Source: Paenibacillus fonticola DSM 21315
Lineage (GTDB): Bacteria > Bacillota > Bacilli > Paenibacillales > Paenibacillaceae
DNA: 64,000 nt
Direction: 5' to 3'
Assembly: GCF_000381905.1 (NCBI RefSeq)
Contig: NZ_KB907269.1
Location: forward strand, 32,089-96,088
Positions 50,790 through 59,577 of this stretch are shown here, piece after piece; the first letter of the stretch is position 1, and every line of letters starts with the position of its first letter. The position numbers and the translations under genes are program-made. The notes under the pieces are model-generated. The model searched no databases, had not been told where the DNA came from, and saw only the letters and a program-made list of their open reading frames with translations.

Positions 50790-51782
50790 ATGCAGGCTAA
50801 TCCAAAGGGAGAGCATTCCATGAGCAAGCCGTTCACTGAAACTGCCGGTATTCCTGTCAACGATCCCACCCCTGTTATAGCCTTCAGCCCCGTGGTGCTG
50901 TCGGTCCCGGGTCGGATTGTGAATTTGCAGATCAAGGTCTCCGCGCCCTCGACGGGAAGCGACCTGCCCGTGATTCTTCTGTCGCACGGCCATGGGCCTT
51001 CGAACTTCGTGTCATCCCTACACGGCTACGGGCCCCTCGCAAACTTCTGGGCAGCCCACGGCTTCGTCGTTATCCAGCCCACTCACTTAGACTCGAAGGC
51101 GCTGGGTCTGCGTGAATCGGATAACCCAGAGGCACCGTTGTTTTGGCGGTCCCGAGCCGAGGACATGCGCTACATTCTCGATCACCTCGACCAGATCGAG
51201 GCTGCTGTTCCGGGGCTCGGCGGGCGCCTAAACCGGAGCCGGATCGCCGCAGTCGGGCATTCAATGGGCGGGCATACGGTAGGCATGCTGTGTGGTCAGG
51301 GGGTTACAGATCCGGTCGACGGGACGGAAGTGAATCTAGCCGACCCTCGGATCAAGGTGGGTGTACTGTTGGCTGCGCCAGGCAAAGGTGAGGACCTCGC
51401 CGCGTTCGCAACCGAGCACTACCCGATCTTGAGGACAACTAGCTTCGCCACAATGACAACGCCAGCCCTCGTCATCGTGGGTGATAACGACTGGAGCCCA
51501 GCGTTCTCCGATCGCAAGGATTGGCACTCTGATGCGTACTTCCTGAGCCCTGGCCCCAAATGCCTGCTGACGCTGTTCGGAGCAGAGCATGGGCTAGGTG
51601 GGGTGGCCGCGTACGACGCGAAGGAAACGACAGACGAAAACCCCGAGCGCGTGGCTACGCTGCGAGCGCTCGTCTGGTCCTATCTCCGTACCGCGCTCTA
51701 CCCTGAAGACCCCGCCTGGCCCGCAGCGTTTGCCGCGTTGATGGATACGCCTAATCCGGTGGGTATTATCGAATGTAAATGA
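50790..51782 (+). CDS. Alpha/beta hydrolase, copy 2
   Basis: A 330-residue paralogue of the gene upstream: VILLSHGHGPS, AAVGHSMGGHT (nucleophile Ser), LVIVGDNDWSP and GAEHGLGG. It shares the HGFVVIQPTHLDS and TTDENPERVA stretches with copy 1, so the pair arose by duplication or was acquired together. AAAAAGGAGA lies nine bases before ATG 50790. It has the same GC-rich codon use. Both are presumably under the divergent MarR. Confidence 0.88.
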   Translation: MQANPKGEHSMSKPFTETAGIPVNDPTPVIAFSPVVLSVPGRIVNLQIKVSAPSTGSDLPVILLSHGHGPSNFVSSLHGYGPLANFWAAHGFVVIQPTHLDSKALGLRESDNPEAPLFWRSRAEDMRYILDHLDQIEAAVPGLGGRLNRSRIAAVGHSMGGHTVGMLCGQGVTDPVDGTEVNLADPRIKVGVLLAAPGKGEDLAAFATEHYPILRTTSFATMTTPALVIVGDNDWSPAFSDRKDWHSDAYFLSPGPKCLLTLFGAEHGLGGVAAYDAKETTDENPERVATLRALVWSYLRTALYPEDPAWPAAFAALMDTPNPVGIIECK

Positions 51783-51987
51783 AGCTCTTAGAAGCCATAC
51801 GACACTATTATACAAGAGCAAAAAACACAACTGCTCATTGGGCAGACTGGTCTTACCCCCACCTCATCACGCTTGGTTGCGTCATTCCCGATTTAGGATA
51901 AGAACTTGCATTGATTGCCTAAGTGGGAATTGGCATTAAGCTAACTAGGAACGATTGCGCAATATAATGACAAGCCGATTGTCCATA

Positions 51988-52527
51988 TTAAATGAGGATG
52001 GTTAACTTATTCTTCAATGTTGGGGCTTTTCCGGACAAAGGAAAAGCCCCTTCCGACTGTTGCTCAGCGGAAGGGGCAACGCTTAAAAAATGCTTCTCGG
52101 TCTCCTCGTTGAAAGCTAGCTCGACGCTGTCGACTCGCTTCCTGATGTCCAGCGTGATCTTCTTTACGATCAGGTGCATCAGGGTCTTACGCTGCGGGAA
52201 CGGAGAGCGATGGAGCAGGGTGTCGAACCGGCCCACCAAGGAACGTACGAGCTCGTAGGAGACGGGCTCGGCCTGATCGTCGCGGAGTTCCAGTTCCAGC
52301 TTCGACCGGCGGGTAAGCTCGGTGTCGAGCTCCCTGTTCAGGTCGTTCAGGCGTTCCGCGAACAGGTCGCGATCGATCTCGTCCATCTCGTACAGCCCGA
52401 GGTACTTGCGTTTCTTTTCTTCCAGCTTGTCGATGCGGGCTTGGACTGCTGCTAGCTCGTCGCGAAGCGGCTTGATGCGTCCCAAGTATTCTGAATTGTC
52501 ATTACGTTTTTTATTGGAATTAAGCAA
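51988..52527 (-). pseudogene. C-terminal stump of a large serine recombinase
   Basis: The 179 codons hold only the last part of a large serine recombinase: the coiled coil (LRDELAAVQARIDKLEEKKR; MDEIDRDLFAERLNDL) and the ending RKTLMHLIVKKITLDIRKR with VELAFNEETEKHFL. The catalytic serine domain, recombinase domain and zinc ribbon are absent. True similarity starts after about residue 10; the ATG at 52527 lies in the neighbouring Crp remnant. It belongs to the enzyme class that moves SCC elements (Ccr) and many phages. Confidence 0.8.
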
Positions 52528-52812
52528 ACGCCTGCGAGATCAGGATGAATTGGTGGAAAAATTGGTTTTTAGGGATCTGCGTGGCAAAGTGCTTTACTTT
52601 CTCAACCGACTATCTAAAAAGTTCGGCATAGAAGAAAACGGATACCGAAAAATCGATATTCCCCTGACTCATCAAGAATTGGCCAATATGATCGGTGCCA
52701 CAAGAGAAGCGGTATCGCTTACCTTACAGGACTATCCAATGAAGGTATTCTCGTGACCAGCCGCAGGATGATCATGATTCATATTGAAAAGGCGATGAAA
52801 GAACTGGCTTGA
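52508..52812 (+). pseudogene. C-terminal stump of a Crp/Fnr-family regulator, frameshifted
   Basis: The frame reads ELSKRLRDQDELVEKLVFRD, KVLYFLNRLSKKFG and the HTH LTHQELANMIGATREAVSLTLQD, then shifts near 52733: one T seems to be missing (GACTATCC for GACTTATCC). The other frame carries on NEGILVTSRRMIMIHIEKAM and ends at 52812. The cNMP-binding N-terminal domain is gone. It abuts the recombinase stump head to head. Confidence 0.8.
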
Positions 52813-52925
52813 TTTCATGACCCGTATGAATTTTTCTTCAACTGTTGTCGGTGGATTTGGTAGCAACTTCTTGAAATCGATCCATCCTCCTCTTTAGAGA
52901 TGCCACGCTTACGATTCTCCGCGGT

Positions 52926-52941
52926 GAACCGTATCATAAGT
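52926..52941 (+). repeat. SCC-like attachment site 3
   Basis: A third perfect GAACCGTATCATAAGT, followed by AAGGCGGAG. It lies 114 bp after the Crp remnant and is a candidate right end of the island. Confidence 0.72.
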
Positions 52942-52970
52942 AAGGCGGAGCTCTTAGACAAAACAGAGAG

Positions 52971-53011
52971 AGGCGAAAGGTCGGCCATGTGAGTGGTCCT
53001 TTCGCCTTTTT
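52971..53011 (+). terminator. Terminator-like hairpin beside att site 3
   Basis: AGGCGAAAGG pairs perfectly with CCTTTCGCCT around 17 nt and runs into five Ts. No gene in 52813-53292 obviously uses it; the rest of that stretch looks empty. Confidence 0.75.
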
Positions 53012-53292
53012 GTGATCTTTTTGGGTAACTGGTTGTAGCTTGTTGCTGGATTAATCGCAGGAGGTGCTTTCCAGTCGTCTTAATGATCCGTTGCTTGCCT
53101 TCGGCAAACCACGGGCTTCGTACGTTACAAGTGGATAACAAGGCTTCTCTAGTGTTTTATACCCGTAAATATTCTTTTTCTTTTTCACCATTTCAAGGTC
53201 GATGATGTTACCAAGTATTATTCTTGATGTTGCTGTCACAAAATGAGCTGCATTGGTGTATTAAGAGTGTAGCCAGGAGGGGGGGATGATTT

Positions 53293-53880
53293 TTGGATAG
53301 ACACTACAGAGAGTATAAATCAAACTCAGAAGAAATTGAGATGCTGATTGAAAGGACTAAGTTTGGTGATAAGGAAGCTTTCGCTTCAATTATAAGAAAC
53401 TTTGAAAAACCAATGTATATCTATTGTTACCATATGCTCAAAAGCAAGGAAGAAGCCGAGGATGCTCTACAAGAAATATTTATTAGAGTGTATGAACAGA
53501 TACATAAGTATCGTCCAAATATGAGTTTTTCGGCATGGCTGTACAAAATTGCCTACAATTACAGTCTGAATCAAATCCGGGGCAAAAAAAGGTGGCTTCG
53601 TTTTATAGATCGTTATAAATATGATCAGCCTGAGGCCTCGACTGAGCAAATCGACAGTCAAACTATACTGAAGGATATTCTAAATTTACTGACTACTGAA
53701 GAGAGACATATATTAGTTCTCCGGGCGATTCATCGATATCACTTTAACGAGATTAGTGAAATGATGAATATGAAACCAGCAACCGTGCGAAAAAAGTATG
53801 AACGTCTTCGCAAAAAACTACAAACGAAGGAAGTTAATGAAGGAGGAACAGTGAATGCGTCGATCACCAAATCCATCTAA
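53293..53880 (+). CDS. ECF-type RNA polymerase sigma factor
   Basis: A 195-residue sigma-70 family protein. Region 2 contains FEKPMYIYCYHMLKSKEEAE, DALQEIFIRVYEQI and FSAWLYKIAYNYSLNQIR. Region 4 contains LLTTEERHILVLRAIHRYHF and MNMKPATVRKKYERLRKKL. It starts with TTG 53293, seven bases from an AGGAGGGGGG site. The next gene, a membrane protein, overlaps its end by 26 bp and is its likely anti-sigma factor. Genes here are AT-rich, unlike the hydrolase pair before them. Confidence 0.92.
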   Translation: MDRHYREYKSNSEEIEMLIERTKFGDKEAFASIIRNFEKPMYIYCYHMLKSKEEAEDALQEIFIRVYEQIHKYRPNMSFSAWLYKIAYNYSLNQIRGKKRWLRFIDRYKYDQPEASTEQIDSQTILKDILNLLTTEERHILVLRAIHRYHFNEISEMMNMKPATVRKKYERLRKKLQTKEVNEGGTVNASITKSI

Positions 53881-54913
53881 AACCGTAAGTATTCACCAGG
53901 TGGAGCAAATGATTCGGGATACGGAGACGCCAGAGCACAGCATGAGTCAACAGATTGTAGAAAAACTTGAATTAAAAGGCGTGCCACCACAAAAGCCATT
54001 CTTCACAAGAAGAGCGGGAATCATCACAGCGGCATTAGTTGCTTTTTGTGTGTTTCTAACTCCTGTGATGGCTCAAACCATAGAGCGTCTATCATTGCTT
54101 GAATATATCAATCCTTTTGTCAAAGAAATGAAAGTAAATCCAAATGAGAAGGTGGATACACTTTATGCGCAAGGCTCGGATGGGAATAAGCAATTTCATA
54201 CGGGGATGATTCGCTTTGATGACATTGAGGACCAAGAGTTTAAAAGCCAGTTGCAAAGGGTTTGGGATGAAATTTTCCCCCAAGGAGAAGGAATTAATGA
54301 TGTGATTATGTACGAATATGAGCGTGACACATATCACATAGAGGCGCGAAACGAAAACAGATCCATCGAATTTGACCAGGGTAACTGGTATTATGCGAAA
54401 CAAACGATTGGAGAGGACCAGGTTCCAGATGCTGCAAAAGATGCAGCGGATCGAGCTTTTAATAAAGTTGGGGATTTTAAACAAAGTAAACGGTCAGTAA
54501 GTCAAATGATCTTAAGACCCGATCAAAACCCGGTGTATAAGTTCGTGTATGAAACAAACAAGGGTTCTATCCTCATTGATGTACAAAAAAATACGAATCA
54601 GATCATAAGGGTATTAGCTTTTCCGTTGTCGGATCATCTTAATAAATTGGATGATAATAAATATCGTGACTTAGTCGAGAAAACAAAAGCAATTAAGCTG
54701 GACAAGGTTCGTGAGGAAACCGTGAAACAAGCTAAAGTATGGATGAATTTGGACTTAGCTGAGTATAACGTATCCAAACTTGAACACCGGTTTGATACAT
54801 TAACTTTCACAAAAGCAGGTTCTCCAGACGTGACTGCGCTGTTCACCTCTAAAGGGACGATCTATTCTATTGAAATAGAGCTACGGGAGTTATCTGAAAA
54901 AGGAACGGACTAA
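53855..54913 (+). CDS. Membrane anti-sigma factor-like protein with extracytoplasmic sensor domain
   Basis: A 352-residue protein. Residues 1-52 are cytoplasmic and could bind the sigma factor; one transmembrane helix lies at about 53-74 (RAGIITAALVAFCVFLTPVM). The remaining 280 residues are outside. That outer part aligns along its length with the two secreted proteins that follow: VYKFVYETNKGSILIDVQ against VYQYKYKSKTMDVIFAIE, and TLTFTKAGSPDVTALF against YMTFTKEGAPSVTARF. No zinc HxxxCxxC motif is seen, so it is not a ZAS-type anti-sigma. GAAGGAGGAA precedes the ATG inside the sigma gene. Confidence 0.8.
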   Translation: MRRSPNPSKTVSIHQVEQMIRDTETPEHSMSQQIVEKLELKGVPPQKPFFTRRAGIITAALVAFCVFLTPVMAQTIERLSLLEYINPFVKEMKVNPNEKVDTLYAQGSDGNKQFHTGMIRFDDIEDQEFKSQLQRVWDEIFPQGEGINDVIMYEYERDTYHIEARNENRSIEFDQGNWYYAKQTIGEDQVPDAAKDAADRAFNKVGDFKQSKRSVSQMILRPDQNPVYKFVYETNKGSILIDVQKNTNQIIRVLAFPLSDHLNKLDDNKYRDLVEKTKAIKLDKVREETVKQAKVWMNLDLAEYNVSKLEHRFDTLTFTKAGSPDVTALFTSKGTIYSIEIELRELSEKGTD

Positions 54914-55112
54914 TCAAGGAAATGATGAGTAGGCTGGATTAAAATGGCTCAATCTGTAAAGCCTAGCAAGTTGAACGTGGGTGCTGCTCGGTCTAAGGCA
55001 GATAGGGGAGGTGATGACTACTGGTTTTCTATAGATTCATTCCAACGTGACTGAACCATTCCATTAAAAAGCTGAGGGCAAAGCAAAATAAAAAATAAAG
55101 GAGTTTATAAAT

Positions 55113-56186
55113 ATGAATAAAAAAATAATTTTTCCTATCCTCGGAGTAGCCTTATTATCAGGAAGTCTGCTGGGATACCAACCACCTGTTCAGGCAGATG
55201 CACCTAACACGGTAAATATCAATGTTTCACAGGATGTGAAGCTTGATCAGAAGCTTATGCAACAGGCTCAGGATAAACTTAAGGAGCTGACAGGAAACAC
55301 GTATACGTTAATTGAAGGAACTGCCATGAAAGGTTTTATGAGTTTTAAAAGAGAGAATTTCAAGGACGATATTATTACTTATAAAGAAAATGGAAAGCTC
55401 GACAATATCGGTATTAAGATCAATTATGAAGATTTAAATGGCGGAAAATATCAAACCAAACTGAAGGAAACGTGGGAAGCTTTGTTCCCAGGGGAAACAC
55501 CAAAGTATGTGAGTATCTCAGAGTCAATCTACTATGAGGGTACAATCTCATCGAATGCTATGCAAAATAAGCAAATTTATATGCAAGAGAATGGCAATGT
55601 TTATGGCGTAAATTATGCTCCTGACGATGCCCCGGCAAGCGTGCAGAACAAAGCTGCTCAGGTATTCTCCAAGCTTACCGATGGAAAGGTCAAGCAGGGT
55701 GCCAAGTTGGATCGTATATATGTCAGCGATGGCAAACCGAATGTGTATCAATATAAGTATAAATCAAAAACGATGGATGTAATCTTTGCAATTGAAGAAC
55801 AAACGCTGGAACTGTTCCAAGCAGATGTATATCATTCTGACGGTAAAAGTGTAGACAGTTATGAAGAATTTCAGAAACGTGAAAATGAAAAAAGCGCAAA
55901 AATTAAGAAGTTGACGTTAGACACTTTAATGAAGAGCGCAATGAGAGATGCAAAAAATATGCTAGATCTGGATTTGGAAGGATATAAGGGAGCAAGAGGA
56001 ACAAATGCATGGGATGAGGATTATATGACGTTCACAAAAGAAGGGGCTCCTTCCGTTACTGCTAGATTTAATAAAGACGGATCGTTTAGCAGCTTTATTA
56101 TTGATAAGTATAATCAGAGTATCGATTTTTACGGAATGACCATCCAAGGTCCTCCAAATGAAGAAGTCAAATTGTTAATTGACTGA
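55113..56186 (+). CDS. Secreted homologue of the anti-sigma sensor domain, copy 1
   Basis: A 357-residue protein with a Sec signal peptide (KKIIFPILGVALLSGSLLGY, likely cleavage after VQADA at about 30; no lipobox). The mature part starts VNINVSQ, has KLMQQAQDKLKELTGNTYTL (about 48-66), WEALFPGETPKYVSISESIY, and a C-terminal module DLDLEGYKGARGTNAW ... YMTFTKEGAPSVTARF. The same modules form the outer domain of the upstream anti-sigma-like protein. I know no named family; PepSY-like folding is possible. AAAGGAG precedes the ATG. It and its neighbour are presumably targets or modulators of the sigma factor. Confidence 0.8.
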   Translation: MNKKIIFPILGVALLSGSLLGYQPPVQADAPNTVNINVSQDVKLDQKLMQQAQDKLKELTGNTYTLIEGTAMKGFMSFKRENFKDDIITYKENGKLDNIGIKINYEDLNGGKYQTKLKETWEALFPGETPKYVSISESIYYEGTISSNAMQNKQIYMQENGNVYGVNYAPDDAPASVQNKAAQVFSKLTDGKVKQGAKLDRIYVSDGKPNVYQYKYKSKTMDVIFAIEEQTLELFQADVYHSDGKSVDSYEEFQKRENEKSAKIKKLTLDTLMKSAMRDAKNMLDLDLEGYKGARGTNAWDEDYMTFTKEGAPSVTARFNKDGSFSSFIIDKYNQSIDFYGMTIQGPPNEEVKLLID

Positions 56187-56269
56187 TATGTATTGAAAAG
56201 TAGCTTGGAGATGCACTTATATTTTATTCATTATGTCCATGAGATTGCAAAAGAAAGGAGTTCATTGAT

Positions 56270-57298
56270 ATGAACAGAAAAAAAATGATCCCTATCCTCG
56301 GAGTAGTCTTATTATCAGGAAGTTTGCTGGGATACCAAACAGTTGTTCAGGCAGATGCACCTAACACGGTAAATATCAATGTTTCACAGGTTGCTAAGCT
56401 TGATCAGAAGCTTATGCAACAGGCTCAGGATAAACTTAAAGAGCTGACAGGAAATACGTATACGTTAATTGAAGGAACTGCCATGAAAGGTTTTATAGGT
56501 TTTAAAAGAGAGGATTTCAAGGACGATACTATTATTTATAAAGAAAATGGAAAGCTCGAAAATATCGGTATTAAGATCAATTATGAAGATTTAAATGGCG
56601 GTAAATATCAAACCGAACTGGAGAAAACGTGGGAAGCTTTGTTCCCAGGGGAAGCGCCGAAATATGTGAGAATCTCAGAGTCAATCTACTTTGTGGGTAC
56701 AATCTCATCGAATGCCAAGCAAAATAAACAAGTTTATTTAAAAAAAGACGAGCAGGCTTATGGTGTGAATTATGCTCCTGACAATGCCCCAGCAAGCGTG
56801 CAGAAGAAGGCTGATCAGGTATTATCCAAGCTTACCAATGGAAAGGTCAAGAATGGGGCTAAGTTGGATCGTGTGTTTGTCCGTGATGGAAAACCGACTG
56901 TTTATCAATATAAGTATAAATCAAAATCTATCAATGCGAGCTTTGCAATTGAAGAAAAAACGCTGGAACTGCTCCAAGCAGGCGTACATTATAGTAATGG
57001 TAAAGATGCAAAGACCAAGAAGCTGACGTCAGACACTTTAATGAAGAACGCAATGAGAGACGCGAAAACGATGATAAATTTTGATTTGAAAGGATATAAG
57101 GGAGCAAGAGGAACAAATGCATGGGACAACGATCAAATGACTTTCACCAAAAAAGGGGCTCCCACAGTCACTGCCACAGTGGATGCAGCCGGGTCGTTTA
57201 ACGACTTTATAGTAGAGAAGTATGGTCAGTATCTCGCTTTCAACGAAAACACGATTGTAGGGGCTCCAGATGAGGAACCAAAATTATTAATCGACTAA
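56270..57298 (+). CDS. Secreted homologue of the anti-sigma sensor domain, copy 2
   Basis: A 342-residue protein, about 75-80% identical to copy 1. The two genes share the ribosome site, signal peptide and nearly all of the first 240 residues. Copy 2 lacks about 15 residues where copy 1 has DSYEEFQKRENEKSAK (near 248-263), and differs most in the last 40 residues. Cleavage is expected after VQADA. It is a recent tandem duplication. The 83-bp gap has no terminator, so both may be one transcript. Confidence 0.8.
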   Translation: MNRKKMIPILGVVLLSGSLLGYQTVVQADAPNTVNINVSQVAKLDQKLMQQAQDKLKELTGNTYTLIEGTAMKGFIGFKREDFKDDTIIYKENGKLENIGIKINYEDLNGGKYQTELEKTWEALFPGEAPKYVRISESIYFVGTISSNAKQNKQVYLKKDEQAYGVNYAPDNAPASVQKKADQVLSKLTNGKVKNGAKLDRVFVRDGKPTVYQYKYKSKSINASFAIEEKTLELLQAGVHYSNGKDAKTKKLTSDTLMKNAMRDAKTMINFDLKGYKGARGTNAWDNDQMTFTKKGAPTVTATVDAAGSFNDFIVEKYGQYLAFNENTIVGAPDEEPKLLID

Positions 57299-57353
57299 TT
57301 CTAAATTGTTATGCGATGGATAAGAAGGTAGGTATGCTTGTATATAATTTCGG

Positions 57354-57475
57354 ACGAGTGGCAAAGCAATTACCTCTTTAATACTAGGTATAATATCCTT
57401 AATTACTTTGCCATTAGGAGGAATCATACTCCTTGGAATCGTTGGCTTCCCATGAATGCTGTGAATACTGTGTAG
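57354..57475 (+). pseudogene. DUF4190 pseudogene (inverted partial duplicate)
   Basis: The frame TSGKAITSLILGIISLITLP plus LGGIILLGIVGF matches residues 26-57 of the intact DUF4190 protein at 61941-62297. The sequence then jumps to the C-terminal MNAVNTV-stop (intact: MNAMNNV), so the middle 50 codons are deleted and the frame is broken (TTC CCA TGA). It has no start. Confidence 0.88.
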
Positions 57476-57676
57476 ACACAACAAGACCGCTTTCCCAAAA
57501 CTGGAAAGCGGTCAGACTGTTTAGAAAAGCTAATGAATCGTTTGTTGGTGGATGACATTGTCGTATCCCCCCATACAAAAGTCTCCTTAGAGCCGTCCCT
57601 TGAGGGATTGACGCATAAATAACAACCTCTAACACTAATCTTCCATAACCCTTTTCATTTTCCAACACCAAAATTT

Positions 57677-57698
57677 GTCGCCGTTACTTATGATAGGC
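57677..57698 (-). repeat. SCC-like attachment core 4 (inverted)
   Basis: On the minus strand GCCTATCATAAGTAACGGC carries the 10-base core TATCATAAGT of sites 1-3, inside repeat copy A. GCC/GGC flank the core. Confidence 0.5.
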
Positions 57699-57853
57699 TC
57701 TACATATCTCTAAAGCGAAGTTTCTTGCGCCGCGGCGGTTACGTTATACTATTTATCTAAAAGGCTAAAGAAGGCGCGTTCAGTAACTACATTATTTTTT
57801 TAAAAGCGCGGTTCATTAAAACAACCTAGGCTGCTTTGAGCGAATGCAGAGCA

Positions 57854-57952
57854 TTAAACTATATTAACTCCGTTCTTCTCAGTTTGGGCAATATTGGGAA
57901 ATACCTCCAGTAATAATTCCTTATCGTTTACTGGGGTTGTTTTTTCGTTCAT
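57854..57952 (-). other. Coding-like short frame after the CPBP gene
   Basis: A 32-codon frame from ATG 57952 (MNEKTTPVNDKELLLEVFPN) is open further back to about 58030 as FLSDLHGKLDLEKIVQLMNE, overlapping the end of the CPBP gene in another frame. It has no ribosome site. It looks like the tail of a lost gene. Confidence 0.35.
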
Positions 57953-58007
57953 GAGCTGGACAATCTTTTCAAGATCCAGCTTTCCATGCAAATCAGAGAG
58001 AAACAAA

Positions 58008-58844
58008 TCATGGCCGTTTCCGTGCAGCACGGATCAGCATCGGAATGGCAATCACAAGTCCTAGGATCACCGTAACAATAGAGCCCTCCAGCCCAAAGTC
58101 TCCCCCGGTGAGCCATGCTGCGCCGTTTGCCTTCACAGTATACAACCCGGCCGAGGGGAGTCCGGATACAGGAATGCCAAGCGCAGCTTCGAGTGCATTC
58201 CAAGCAAAATGCAGCCCCATGGCGAACCACAAATTACGCCGCCACAAGAATGCAGCTCCGAGCAGAACCCCTGCTTCTAGGGTGATGGCAAGTGCGCTCC
58301 ATAGTGTTGCTCCTGGATTGCCCAGATGGAAGGCCCCAAAGGTAAGCGAGGTTATCGCGAGTGCAATCCAGCTGCCCCCTAATTTCTGTATAGCTTGAAG
58401 CATCAATCCACGAAACACCAGTTCCTCGACGATGGCTGCGCTCAGCGCTGTTGCAATGGACGTCATGAGAATAGAACCCGGATCTGCAGCAGCCGCCCAT
58501 TGAAAGGAGTAGCCGCCGAGCAGAACAATAATAAGCGTGGACACTGCGATAAAAACCGTTCCCGTGATTACGCCCAGGACAGCTTCCACCCCTGCGTGCT
58601 GCCCGGACAGCTCTGAAATGGGCCGCTGAGCCAAGTATTTCATAATAAGCTTATACACTAGGATAGCTAATAAGCCCATCAGGAGTGTTAAGAATAGGGA
58701 ACCGGCCCCTTCTACTCGCTCGGTCAGCACAAGGAATAACCCCTGCACAAGAATAATAGCGACCGAACCCACAAGCATCCAGGTAATTGGAAAGCGCAGC
58801 AGCCTCTCTATGTTGTTGGACCTTGTTTTCTTCATGTCTTTCAT
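58008..58844 (-). CDS. CPBP-family intramembrane metalloprotease
   Basis: A 278-residue membrane protein with about eight helices. The Abi/CPBP motifs are EELVFRGLML (Glu-Glu and Arg), FGAFHLGNP (first His) and MGLHFAWNALE (His and Asn). Relatives process prenylated proteins or bacteriocin precursors and can give bacteriocin immunity. AGGAG lies three bases before ATG 58844, so ATG 58835 is a possible start. It is followed on the same strand only by a coding-like remnant. Confidence 0.9.
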   Translation of the reverse strand: MKDMKKTRSNNIERLLRFPITWMLVGSVAIILVQGLFLVLTERVEGAGSLFLTLLMGLLAILVYKLIMKYLAQRPISELSGQHAGVEAVLGVITGTVFIAVSTLIIVLLGGYSFQWAAAADPGSILMTSIATALSAAIVEELVFRGLMLQAIQKLGGSWIALAITSLTFGAFHLGNPGATLWSALAITLEAGVLLGAAFLWRRNLWFAMGLHFAWNALEAALGIPVSGLPSAGLYTVKANGAAWLTGGDFGLEGSIVTVILGLVIAIPMLIRAARKRP

Positions 58845-58923
58845 CAGCTCCTATAACGTTTGGTAGTTATGAGTTTATGCTGAAAAAGTCATAAAGACAC
58901 AGTGCGCTTTGGTCATGACATGA

Positions 58924-59577
58924 TTACTTGTGATCCAATATGCCCGAATCTCGGGCTATGCGGGCAGCTTCTCGCCTTCCCTTGACATGAAGCTTCGAAT
59001 AAATCGTTGAGATGTAATTCTTAACTGTCCCTTCACTAAGAAAAAGCGCCTCAGCAATGTCTTGATTGCGCAGGCCGAGAGCCAGCTTATGCAGCACTTC
59101 GAGTTCACGGGCGCTGAGCCCGTATTCATTACTTTTTACGGCGGAGGAATTGTTCATGTTCATGCTTTTAATCATTTTGCCCGCCATCTCTTGTGTTATT
59201 AAGGTGCCTCCCGCATGAACCACGCGTATACCTGCAGCCAGATCCTTGGGATGGATGGCCTTGAGCAGATAACCTTCTGCGCCATGACCTAACGCCGCAA
59301 GCACATACTCCACTTCCTTATAAGAGGTCAGCATAATAATCTTGATGTCAGGGAATCGCTTCTTAATCAGGGCCGTTGCAGCCACGCCGTCCATGACAGG
59401 CATGTTGATATCCATCAGCACAATGTCGGGCTGAAACTGCTCGCAGCCCTGAATGGCTTCCTCCCCGTTTTTTGCCAATGCAGCTATTTCGATATCTTCC
59501 TCCATGGATAGCACGATATGTAAGCTTTCCAGGATTAATTCTTGATCATCAGCAATCAGCACCTTAATGTTCGACAT
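58924..59577 (-). CDS. NarL/FixJ-family response regulator
   Basis: A 217-residue regulator: receiver (KVLIADDQELILESLHIVLS; phospho-Asp in DIVLMDINMPVMDG; TSYKEVEYVLAALGHGAEGYLLK) and LuxR HTH (LSARELEVLHKLALGLRNQD; LFLSEGTVKNYISTIYSKLHV). It overlaps the end of the kinase gene by 14 bp. The pair resembles LiaRS/DesRK-type systems that answer membrane stress; the adjacent CPBP gene is a likely target. Confidence 0.94.
   Translation of the reverse strand: MSNIKVLIADDQELILESLHIVLSMEEDIEIAALAKNGEEAIQGCEQFQPDIVLMDINMPVMDGVAATALIKKRFPDIKIIMLTSYKEVEYVLAALGHGAEGYLLKAIHPKDLAAGIRVVHAGGTLITQEMAGKMIKSMNMNNSSAVKSNEYGLSARELEVLHKLALGLRNQDIAEALFLSEGTVKNYISTIYSKLHVKGRREAARIARDSGILDHK

Larger units (their letters stand above)
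39765..52925. mobile_element. Putative decayed SCC-like composite island in rlmH
   Basis: The limits are the rlmH-end att sequence and its farthest perfect copy. It contains a third perfect copy (49032), a degenerate core at 44757, and the stump of a large serine recombinase, the same enzyme class as Ccr. The cargo is accessory regulators, hydrolases and lipid genes. The right limit may instead be the related sites at 57.69 or 61.80 kb. No intact recombinase is in the window, so mobility now is unlikely. Confidence 0.45.
57353..57747 (-). repeat. Inverted repeat copy A of the DUF4190 locus and its flank
   Basis: Beyond the pseudogene, the homology continues through the terminator (ACCGCTTTCC/GGAAAGCGGT), CATACAAAAGTCTCCTTAGA and CCAACACC to GCGCCGCGGCGGT. 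It is the reverse complement of 61748-62230 with a few indels. The two copies bracket about 4 kb. Confidence 0.88.
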
